Below are positions 1 through 5,538 of a stretch of DNA of 7,234 bases, one piece after another. Source of the DNA: Gemmatimonadaceae bacterium (GTDB lineage: Bacteria > Gemmatimonadota > Gemmatimonadetes > Gemmatimonadales > Gemmatimonadaceae); contig JAICUE010000128.1 of NCBI GenBank assembly GCA_025936015.1, forward strand, positions 1 to 7,234. The letters run 5' to 3'. Both the position numbers and the translations under genes were made by a program. Position 1 is the first letter of the stretch. Each line of letters begins with the position of its first letter. Below the pieces are notes generated by a model, which worked only from the letters and a program-made list of their open reading frames with translations, was not told where the DNA came from and searched no databases.

Positions 1-2
1 CG

Positions 3-716
3 CAGCTCACAGGGGTACTCGGCGCGCTGGACGGGCCGCTCCCTGATCGGTTGAAGCTCTACAACGCGAGCAACTTCTTCGATCGGCGCGCGGTGCCCCG
101 CGGCGACCTTCCAGGGATCGCCGAGCTGGCGAGCGGGTTTCGCGGCGTCACGGTCGAATCGCATGTGAATACGATCGGGCCGGCGACGCGCGAGTTCGCG
201 CGGATCATTCGGGGGCGGCTCGAGGTCGCGGTGGGACTGGAGACGATTCATCCGGTCGCGGCGGCGCAGATCAACAAGCGTCTTGATCTCGCGCGCTTCG
301 CGGCGGCGTCCGACTACCTCGGCGACAATGGCATCGACCTCCGGGTGTTCGTCCTGCTCGGTGCACCCCACGTGCCTGACGATGAGTCGGTCGAGTGGAC
401 GGTGCGAACCGCCGAGCATGCGGTCGCGCACCGCGCGGCGGTGGTGTCGATCATTCCGGTGCGCGGCGGGAATGGCGAGATGGAGCGGCTGCACCAGCTC
501 GGGTTCTTCACGCCGCCGACGCTCAGGCAGCTCGAGGATGCGCTCGACCGCTGCATGCAGTTCACCGGCGCGGCAATCACCGCCGATCTCTGGGACGCAG
601 AGCGGCTCCCGGCGTGCACGCACTGCCGCGGCGCGCGGATCGAGCGGATGCGACGGATGAACGTGAGCGGCGCGCGGGAGCCGCGTGTGTCGTGCGCGGT
701 GTGCGAGGCCGCGTGA
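3..716 (+). CDS. Radical SAM family protein, C-terminal part (5' end outside window)
   Basis: The reading frame is open from the first complete codon (position 3), so the gene starts before the window. The TTG at 51 is an internal Leu codon rather than a convincing start, because it has no ribosome binding site. Numbered from that TTG, the protein shows KLYNASNFFD (2-11), TVESH (34-38), VGLET (61-65), INKRLD (74-79) and FVLLGAPHVP (100-109). By eye this is the second half of a TIM-barrel radical SAM enzyme of the Elp3/archaeosine RaSEA-like (TIGR01210-like) group, where 'K(I/L)Y..G.FFD', 'E' and 'GLE' blocks follow the cluster domain. The CxxxCxxC iron-sulfur site would lie upstream and cannot be checked. 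The C terminus carries two CxxC pairs (C189/C192 and C215/C218), a plausible zinc ribbon or extra metal site. The stop overlaps the start of the flavoprotein by 4 bp, so the two are probably translated together. The substrate is unknown. Family call fairly confident, exact subfamily weak. Confidence 0.75.
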   Translation, partial: QLTGVLGALDGPLPDRLKLYNASNFFDRRAVPRGDLPGIAELASGFRGVTVESHVNTIGPATREFARIIRGRLEVAVGLETIHPVAAAQINKRLDLARFAAASDYLGDNGIDLRVFVLLGAPHVPDDESVEWTVRTAEHAVAHRAAVVSIIPVRGGNGEMERLHQLGFFTPPTLRQLEDALDRCMQFTGAAITADLWDAERLPACTHCRGARIERMRRMNVSGAREPRVSCAVCEAA

Positions 717-2386
717 CGAGCGAGTGCGAGGTCGCGATCGTCGGCAGCGGGTTTGCCGGATCGCTACTCGCGCGCATCCTCGCGGTGATCGGCTACGACG
801 TGGTGCTGCTCGAGCGTGGGAGACATCCACGATTCGCGATCGGTGAGTCGACGACGCCGTTGGCGAATCTCTCGCTCGAGCGGATCGCCGCGCGTTATGA
901 TCTCGCCGACTGTCATCACCTGGCGACGCACGGACGCTGGCTCGCGCGCCACCCCGAGCTGCGGCGAGGACTGAAGCGTGGCTTCACCTTCTATCGGCAT
1001 CATCGGGGCGAACCGTTCGGCGAGCGCGGGTTACAGTCGGAGCGGCTGCTCGTGGCGGCAAGTCCCGAGGACGCGCTCGCCGACACGCACTGGCTGCGTG
1101 CCGACGTCGATCATCACTTCGTACGTGAAGCGGTTGCGGTGGGCGTCGACTATCGCGATTGTGCCGAGCTGACGAGCGCGGAGTTCGACGACGACGGCGT
1201 GCGGTTAGGCGGCACGCGCGATGGTGCGCCATTCCAGCTCCGCGCGAACTTTCTCGTCGACGCGTCGGGGCCTAACGGTTTCCTGCGGCGGCTGCTCGCG
1301 ATTCCGGACGCACCAGGTACCGAGACGCGATCCTCACTGCTCTTCGGCCATTTCACGGGCGTGCGGCCGATCTGCGACATGTTGCCTGGTTTGCCGCCAG
1401 GTCCGTACCCCGACGACTCGGCGGCCGTGCACCATATCCTCGATGAGGGATGGATGTACTCGCTCCGCTTCGACGATGGGGCGACGAGCGCGGGATTCCT
1501 GCTCACGCCGCATGGACGCGCGACGCTTCCCCATGCCGCGAGTCCCGCCGAGCAGTGGCGAATGCTGCTCGATCGCTATCCAACGATCGCGAGTGCCTTC
1601 GCCGACGCAACGCCGATCCGGCCGATCACCTTCGTCGCCAACGTCCAGCATCGCCTGTCGCGGGCGACGGGCTCGCGATGGGCGATGATGCCGCACGCGT
1701 TCGCGTTCGTCGACCCGCTTTTCTCGACGGGGATCGCGTGGAGCCTTCGCGCGGTCGAGCGGCTCGCGCTCGCATTCGAGGATGCTGCCGCCGATGCCCG
1801 CGTTCCATCGGCCGAGACACTCGCGAGCTACGAGCGGATGCTCGGCGCGGAAGCGGGTCAGATCGATTCGCTCGTCGCCGGCGCTTACGAAGCGATGGCG
1901 CACTTCGACCTGTTCGCCGCGCAGGCGATGCTGTACTTCGCGACGGTTTCCTTCGCCGAGGTCAGCCAGCGCGTCGCGCCGGGAGACGGTGCAGCGTGGA
2001 GCGGATTTCTCGGCGTTGGTGACACGGCGCTCGCGCGATTGCCGGCGGAGAGTCTTCGGCGACTCAGGCGGATTACCGGGGGCCGCGGGGAGAGTGGAAG
2101 CGTCGAGCAGCGCCGCGAGTTCACCGGCTGGGTGGCATCGGCGATCGCGCCCCGCAACATCGCTGGCCTCGCCGATCCAGCGCGGCACAATCTCTATCCA
2201 CTCGACCTCGACGTCCTCGTCGACCGGCATGCACTACTCGGGATGTCGCGGGAGCAATTGATCGAGATGCTGCCTGCGTTGCGCGGGATGTCGCCGGAGC
2301 CAAGGTTCGGGGCTTCGTCAGGCGACGCGCTGCGGGCGTTAGGCACCGCGTCACGCGTGGCACGCTCCGAGGCGACGCGCCCGTGA
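713..2386 (+). CDS. FAD-dependent oxidoreductase, flavin-dependent-halogenase-like (no WxWxIP)
   Basis: A 557-residue protein. I chose the GTG at 713: it overlaps the previous stop (GTGA), has CGAGG about 5 nt upstream, and puts the Rossmann motif right at the N terminus. The same frame stays open upstream to 395, but that part is a shadow of gene 1. Visible motifs: G11-S-G-F-A-G16 dinucleotide-binding loop with an acidic E34 ending strand 2; GESTTP (44-49), typical of the tryptophan-halogenase/FAD_binding_3 superfamily; LVDASGPNGF (181-190); and FVDPLFSTG (332-340), fitting the FxxPxxSxG pattern of flavin-dependent halogenases. Where halogenases have WxWxIP, this protein has GWMYSLRF (246-253), so both the second Trp and the Ile-Pro are absent. 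K88 in LKRGFTFY may correspond to the halogenase catalytic lysine, but this needs an alignment. It is probably a cytosolic flavoprotein acting with the radical SAM protein on a common substrate (inference). It may be an oxygenase or dehydrogenase rather than a halogenase. Confidence 0.85.
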   Translation: MTSECEVAIVGSGFAGSLLARILAVIGYDVVLLERGRHPRFAIGESTTPLANLSLERIAARYDLADCHHLATHGRWLARHPELRRGLKRGFTFYRHHRGEPFGERGLQSERLLVAASPEDALADTHWLRADVDHHFVREAVAVGVDYRDCAELTSAEFDDDGVRLGGTRDGAPFQLRANFLVDASGPNGFLRRLLAIPDAPGTETRSSLLFGHFTGVRPICDMLPGLPPGPYPDDSAAVHHILDEGWMYSLRFDDGATSAGFLLTPHGRATLPHAASPAEQWRMLLDRYPTIASAFADATPIRPITFVANVQHRLSRATGSRWAMMPHAFAFVDPLFSTGIAWSLRAVERLALAFEDAAADARVPSAETLASYERMLGAEAGQIDSLVAGAYEAMAHFDLFAAQAMLYFATVSFAEVSQRVAPGDGAAWSGFLGVGDTALARLPAESLRRLRRITGGRGESGSVEQRREFTGWVASAIAPRNIAGLADPARHNLYPLDLDVLVDRHALLGMSREQLIEMLPALRGMSPEPRFGASSGDALRALGTASRVARSEATRP

Positions 2387-3621
2387 TGGTGCGCTCGCGT
2401 CGCTCGCTCGCGCGTGGTCTCGCGGCGCTGCTCACGACCGCGGTGCTCGCCTGCGTGGCGCTCGTCGTGCTCGTGCGGCGGCGCGAGCCGCGGCCGGTGC
2501 CGGTGCGCGCGGCGAACGCGGTCGGTGATTCGACCTGCCTGTCATGTCACACCGACAAGGGCAGCTACGAGGGGACCGCGCACCGGCTGACCAGTCGCCG
2601 CCCATCGCGTGGCGTGATTGCTGGCAGCTTGGCCAGCGGGAAGAACGTGCTCCGGACGACGAATCCGGATGTCCACTTCCGGCTGGACGAGCTGCCTGAC
2701 GGTTTCACCGAGACCGCGGTCACCGGGCGGGCGCCGGACACGACGATGCGCACCGAGCGGATCGCCTACGTGGTCGGGTCCGGGCGGAAGGGACAGAGCT
2801 TCCTCTACTGGCACGGCGACCAGCTGTACCAGCTGCCGGTGTCGTACTGGCGATCGCTCGACAGCTGGATCAACAGCCCGGGCCCGGGCTACGTCGATGG
2901 ACGGGTGAACTTCGATCGCGGCGTCGGTCCGCGCTGCCTCGAGTGTCACGCCACCTGGATCGAGTCGCGGCCGGCGATCACGTCCGTCAATGAATTCGAT
3001 TCGACTGGCGCGATCCTCGGGATCACCTGCGAGCGGTGTCACGGATCGGGGCAGGCGCATGTCGCGCGCGAACGCAGCGTGCTTCGATTCGCGACGGGCG
3101 CGGCGATCGTGAATCCGGCGCGGCTCGGTCGCGACCGGAAGCTGGAGGCGTGCGGGCAATGTCACGGCGGACTCGGGACGCCGAAGGTCCCTTCGTTCTC
3201 GTACGTCGCGGGGCGCCCGCTCGAGGATTACCTGCACATCGCCAGGCAGGACGCGAACGCGACGGTGGACGTGCACGGCAACCAGCTCGCGCTCCTCGCG
3301 CGGAGCAAGTGCTTCACGTCGTCGCAGATGACATGCCTCACGTGCCATGACGTGCACCGGACGCAGCGGAACGTGGCGGAGCTATCCGGAAAATGCCTGA
3401 GCTGCCACACGGAGCAGAGCTGCGGGCTGTATCCGACGGAGGGGCACGCGCTGGCCGGCCGTTGCGTCGATTGTCACATGCCGCTCCAGAAGTCGAATCT
3501 CATCGTCTCCGCGCTCGGGAGCGAGAAGGAGCAGGTGCTCGTCCGCACCCACTGGATCCGCGTCTACCAGGACAGCGTTTCGACCAGGGCCGGAGGATCG
3601 GGCCGGGCCGCGGGATCTTGA
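2383..3621 (+). CDS. Membrane-anchored heptahaem cytochrome c
   Basis: A 412-residue protein. The GTG at 2383 overlaps the previous stop by 4 bp, with GAGG at 2369-2372; the ATG at 2386 is an equally possible start one codon later. An Arg-rich N terminus precedes a hydrophobic segment at about 12-31, which is an uncleaved anchor or signal peptide placing the rest in the periplasm or outside. Seven CxxCH sites are present, with first cysteines at residues 52, 185, 216, 257, 318, 338 and 361. The last site is followed by MP. Between haems 1 and 2 lies a stretch of about 130 residues containing YVVGSGRKGQSFLYWHG and LPVSYW. I recognise this from multihaem cytochromes of Planctomycetes and Acidobacteria, whose electron partners are mostly unknown. 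Cys310 and Cys347 are additional cysteines outside haem motifs. The last 15 or so residues are low-complexity Gly/Ala/Ser/Arg. Its likely role is electron transfer across or outside the inner membrane. Haem attachment would need a cytochrome c maturation system, not seen here. Confidence 0.92.
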   Translation: MMVRSRRSLARGLAALLTTAVLACVALVVLVRRREPRPVPVRAANAVGDSTCLSCHTDKGSYEGTAHRLTSRRPSRGVIAGSLASGKNVLRTTNPDVHFRLDELPDGFTETAVTGRAPDTTMRTERIAYVVGSGRKGQSFLYWHGDQLYQLPVSYWRSLDSWINSPGPGYVDGRVNFDRGVGPRCLECHATWIESRPAITSVNEFDSTGAILGITCERCHGSGQAHVARERSVLRFATGAAIVNPARLGRDRKLEACGQCHGGLGTPKVPSFSYVAGRPLEDYLHIARQDANATVDVHGNQLALLARSKCFTSSQMTCLTCHDVHRTQRNVAELSGKCLSCHTEQSCGLYPTEGHALAGRCVDCHMPLQKSNLIVSALGSEKEQVLVRTHWIRVYQDSVSTRAGGSGRAAGS

Positions 3622-3679
3622 CGACTGCGGGCCCGGTTCGCATTCTAGCGCACGCGATCACCGCCTTTCCCCCCGCACG

Positions 3680-3685
3680 AGGAGG
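3680..3685 (+). promoter_or_regulatory. Strong Shine-Dalgarno (AGGAGG) deciding the GTG start at 3690
   Basis: AGGAGG, within GAGGAGG at 3679-3685, lies 4 nt before GTG 3690. It is the only strong ribosome binding site near the start of the downstream membrane protein. The competing ATG at 3747 has none, so this site sets the start. Its strength suggests the fourth gene is translated independently of the overlapping trio upstream. I see no convincing promoter or terminator in the gap at 3622-3689. Confidence 0.75.
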
Positions 3686-3689
3686 CTCC

Positions 3690-4295
3690 GTGTCCCACCC
3701 ATCGTCCCTGGCCGTGCCGTATCCGGCGCGCCCCACGCTGCGGTTGATGGAGAGCCTCAATTCGCGATGGCACAAGGCCGCGCTGTACACGCTGATGGTG
3801 ATCGTCATCTTCCACTGGGCGGAGCACCTCGTCCAGGCCTACCAGGTCTTCGTGCTGCACTGGCCGCGGAAGATGTCGATGGGGATACTCGGCATGTACT
3901 ACCCATGGCTGATGTCCACCGAGGCGCTGCACTACGGCTTCGCGCTGGTGATGCTGATCGGGCTCTGGGTGCTGCGGAAGGGATTTGTCGGGACGTCGCA
4001 CAAATGGTGGATGGTCTCGTTCTGGATCCAGTTCTGGCACCACTTCGAGCACTTGATCCTGTTCTACCAGGCGAACACCCACCACTACTGGTTCGGGGGA
4101 AGCGTCCCGACGAGCATCGGGCAGATCTGGTTTCCGCGCATCGAGCTGCACCTCTTCTACAACACCATCGTGTTCATCCCGATGGTCGCGGCGATGTATT
4201 ACCACGCCTATCCGCCGGCGCGGGATGCGGTGAAGATGGTGTGCAGCTGCTCGCGGCACCGGCACACCGCGGCGACGGACGCGCTGGCCGCCTAA
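3690..4295 (+). CDS. Histidine/tryptophan-rich four-helix membrane protein, function unknown
   Basis: A 201-residue protein starting at GTG 3690 behind AGGAGG. The frame is also open upstream to 3393, but that part only shadows the cytochrome gene. Hydrophobic segments lie at about 31-55, 80-96, 106-127 and 152-174, giving roughly four membrane helices. Histidines cluster in or beside them: FHWAEHLVQAYQ (41-52), LHYGF (80-84), QFWHHFEHLILFYQ (114-127), PRIELHLFYN (149-158) and YYHAY (170-174). H117/H118/H121 form an HHxxH motif. The C-terminal tail has CSC (185-187) and HRH (190-192), a possible soluble metal site. I believe similar uncharacterised proteins occur in other high-GC bacteria, but I cannot name a family. 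The pattern suggests bound haem, copper or di-iron in the membrane (inference), and the neighbouring cytochrome supports a redox role. The stop codon TAA is part of the dispersed GCCTAACG octamer. Coding status is confident; function is not known. Confidence 0.85.
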   Translation: MSHPSSLAVPYPARPTLRLMESLNSRWHKAALYTLMVIVIFHWAEHLVQAYQVFVLHWPRKMSMGILGMYYPWLMSTEALHYGFALVMLIGLWVLRKGFVGTSHKWWMVSFWIQFWHHFEHLILFYQANTHHYWFGGSVPTSIGQIWFPRIELHLFYNTIVFIPMVAAMYYHAYPPARDAVKMVCSCSRHRHTAATDALAA

Positions 4296-4395
4296 CGGGG
4301 GGAGGAAGGGCGGAACTGCACGGCGGGTTCTTTTACAGGAGGCACGGAGAGCACGGAGGGTTGGATAACGGCGGGGGGTAAAAGGGCTTTTGAAT

Positions 4396-4436
4396 CAAAC
4401 GCCTTGAAGCAAAAGCCTTGAATCAGCGCGTTTGAG
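4396..4436. repeat. Nested short inverted and direct repeats
   Basis: TCAAACGC (4396-4403) is complementary to GCGTTTGA (4429-4436) and could close a hairpin. The loop contains two near-identical direct repeats: GCCTTGAAGCA (4402-4412) and GCCTTGAATCA (4416-4426), one mismatch, 14-nt period. Just outside, GGCTTTTG (4386-4393) is complementary to CAAAAGCC (4411-4418), giving a competing fold. There is no coding potential that I trust here. Confidence 0.7.
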
Positions 4437-4473
4437 GGCAGGGCATTCTCGACAAGGGTTGTCAGTGAAGCCC

Positions 4474-4501
4474 CGGCAGCAAAGCCTCGGCAGCAAAGCC
4501 T
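4474..4501. repeat. Perfect 14-bp tandem duplication inside the inverted-repeat element
   Basis: CGGCAGCAAAGCCT occurs at 4474-4487 and again, directly abutting, at 4488-4501. The sequence continues TGCAGC, which does not extend a third copy. It lies in the non-coding interior of the inverted repeat and may be a slippage product or part of an RNA fold. Confidence 0.85.
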
Positions 4502-4505
4502 TGCA

Positions 4506-4524
4506 GCGACGAGCGCGTCGTCGC
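4506..4524. terminator. Possible hairpin or terminator stem, 7-bp stem with 5-nt loop
   Basis: GCGACGA (4506-4512), loop GCGCG, then TCGTCGC (4518-4524) form a compact GC-rich stem between convergent genes. No T-run follows on either strand, so it is not a canonical intrinsic terminator. The position suits transcription ending from either side. The call is tentative. Confidence 0.25.
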
Positions 4525-4634
4525 CTCTCACAGTGCTGATGTACGCCAGCTTTCCTGCACCGCGGTTACAAAACCCTCCGCGTGCTCCGTGCCTCCTGTA
4601 GATCATTCCCGCAGTTCCGCGCGCTCCGCCGTCG

Positions 4635-5537
4635 TCAGGCCGATTTTGCAGTTGCGCCGTGCCCGGTGTTGCTCGCCACCTGATGCAGGTCGAGCCATTT
4701 CGCGATAGGGCCGATGATCGCGAGGGCGAGGAGGGGGGGCGCCGCGTTGAAGGCGGTGGGCAGTGGCCAGCCGCGGTCGGAGGCGAGGCGGATCAGCGCT
4801 TCCATCAGCGCGATGATGATCGCGACGACGATCTGCTTCCGACGGCCGCGCACCACGGTGCGCGGGTCGGTGATCATGAAGAAGACAAAGAGCTGGTACA
4901 TCGGGCCGGTGATCGGCGCGATCTCGGGGAGCAGTGGCTGGCCCAGCGCCACCGCGCGCACGCTGTTGAGCAGGAAAAAGCCCGCGACGTAGGCGATGGT
5001 GACGTGAAGGACGCCGACGCGCGCGGCGATGATCAGGCCGAAGATCCAGATCACCACGTTCGTCGTGAGGTCGTTCCCGAACTGGTGGCTGAGCACCGAG
5101 ACGTGCTCCGGCGCGACCAGCAGCAGCGCGCAGATCGCGAAGTTGGTCGGGTTCCAGAGATGGTTTCCGCGATAGCGCAGCACGTACTTCGACGCGATCG
5201 CGAGGAAGCCGCCGATGGCGAAGGGCCAGAGCAGGCTCCCCTGGGGCTTCGTCAGCAGCGTCAGGCTGATGCCGCTGATGTAGGCGCTGAGCAGGTTGAC
5301 CACCCGGCCGCGGTCGAACCACGACAGCAGTGCCTCGGTCACGACGCAGGCGCCTAACGCGACGAGCAGGCGGTCGTAGCCGCCGACCATCTGGTAGCGG
5401 AACTGCGCGCCGGCGAGCACCAGGGTGATCAGGAACGCGATGAGGTAGCGCGGATCGATCCGGCTCGCCTGGCGCCACCAGCGCGACAGAACGTTAGGCG
5501 CGCGCGCGGCGTCAGCGGAGTGCGCGGCTTCGCTCAT
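4635..5537 (-). CDS. NqrB/RnfD-like polytopic membrane protein, UnbU type
   Basis: A 300-residue protein starting at ATG 5537, one nucleotide after the stop of the upstream CRTAC1-type gene, so it is almost certainly translationally coupled to it. Any Shine-Dalgarno is weak (GGTGAG directly before the ATG). After a hydrophilic N terminus (1-28) there are about 8-10 hydrophobic segments between 31 and 281. Recognisable blocks are LTLLTKPQGSLLWPFAIGG (92-110), SKYVLRYRGNHLWNPTNFAI (116-135) and GPMYQLFVFFMITDPRTVVR (211-230). The last matches the 'FF(M/I)xTDPxT' block of the NQR2/RnfD/RnfE family. The NPTNFAI block and the pairing with a UnbV-like protein point to the UnbU branch known from enediyne clusters. 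The SGAT-type site, where NqrB/RnfD carry covalent FMN, is not seen within the membrane part, so flavinylation is doubtful. Its role is inner-membrane electron transfer or coupling, substrate unknown. The family call is good; the UnbU assignment is from memory and not searched. Confidence 0.85.
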   Translation of the reverse strand: MSEAAHSADAARAPNVLSRWWRQASRIDPRYLIAFLITLVLAGAQFRYQMVGGYDRLLVALGACVVTEALLSWFDRGRVVNLLSAYISGISLTLLTKPQGSLLWPFAIGGFLAIASKYVLRYRGNHLWNPTNFAICALLLVAPEHVSVLSHQFGNDLTTNVVIWIFGLIIAARVGVLHVTIAYVAGFFLLNSVRAVALGQPLLPEIAPITGPMYQLFVFFMITDPRTVVRGRRKQIVVAIIIALMEALIRLASDRGWPLPTAFNAAPPLLALAIIGPIAKWLDLHQVASNTGHGATAKSA

Positions 5538-5538
5538 C

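Larger units (their letters stand above)
4310..4620. repeat. Long imperfect inverted repeat (MITE-like) filling the convergent intergenic region
   Basis: The 339-bp gap at 4296-4634 lies between two convergent genes and is nearly filled by this element. The outer arms are a perfect 10-bp inverted pair: GCGGAACTGC at 4310-4319 and GCAGTTCCGC at 4611-4620. After a non-matching spacer (14 nt left, 10 nt right), a perfect 16-bp arm follows: TACAGGAGGCACGGAG at 4334-4349 against its complement at 4585-4600. Pairing continues with CACG (4352-4355 with 4581-4584) and GAGGGTT (4356-4362 with 4572-4578), interrupted by 2-nt bulges. The interior (about 205 nt) is less GC-rich than the flanks and full of short repeats. 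GGAGGCACGGAG-type sequences are, as far as I recall, common in dispersed intergenic repeats of several soil phyla. No target-site duplication and no transposase are visible. It could be a non-autonomous mobile element, a bidirectional terminator, or both. The structure is certain; the interpretation is inference. Confidence 0.85.

Noticed and set aside
395..712. N-terminal extension of the flavoprotein
   Set aside because: It overlaps the radical SAM gene in another frame. The GTG at 713 overlaps the stop and puts the FAD-binding motif at the N terminus.
1334..2230. Long antisense open frame (298 codons) opposite the flavoprotein gene
   Set aside because: Arg/Pro/Glu-rich, no motifs, and lies opposite a gene with clear catalytic motifs; a typical high-GC shadow frame.
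2542..3357. Long antisense open frame (271 codons) opposite the cytochrome gene
   Set aside because: The plus-strand frame has seven CxxCH sites; the antisense product is Arg/Val-rich with no recognisable feature.
3393..3689. Upstream extension of the His-rich membrane protein into the cytochrome gene
   Set aside because: The extension shadows the cytochrome 3' end and is Arg/Gly/Ala-rich. The strong AGGAGG at 3680 and GTG at 3690 give a compact, sensible start.
4292..4606. Minus-strand open frame of 104 codons across the intergenic region
   Set aside because: It is translated through the inverted-repeat arms and the tandem repeats, has no ribosome binding site and no domain-like features. 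Its two ends are mirror-image arm sequence, so it is better explained as repeat DNA.
4635..4661. HGAT near the C terminus of the UnbU-like protein as an FMN attachment site
   Set aside because: Residues 293-296 lie in a hydrophilic tail after the last helix and lack the usual D/S-rich context of ApbE-modified motifs; probably chance.
4659..5357. Plus-strand open frame of 232 codons opposite the UnbU-like gene
   Set aside because: Highly charged, low-complexity translation without motifs, opposite a gene with clear membrane segments and the family TDPxT block.
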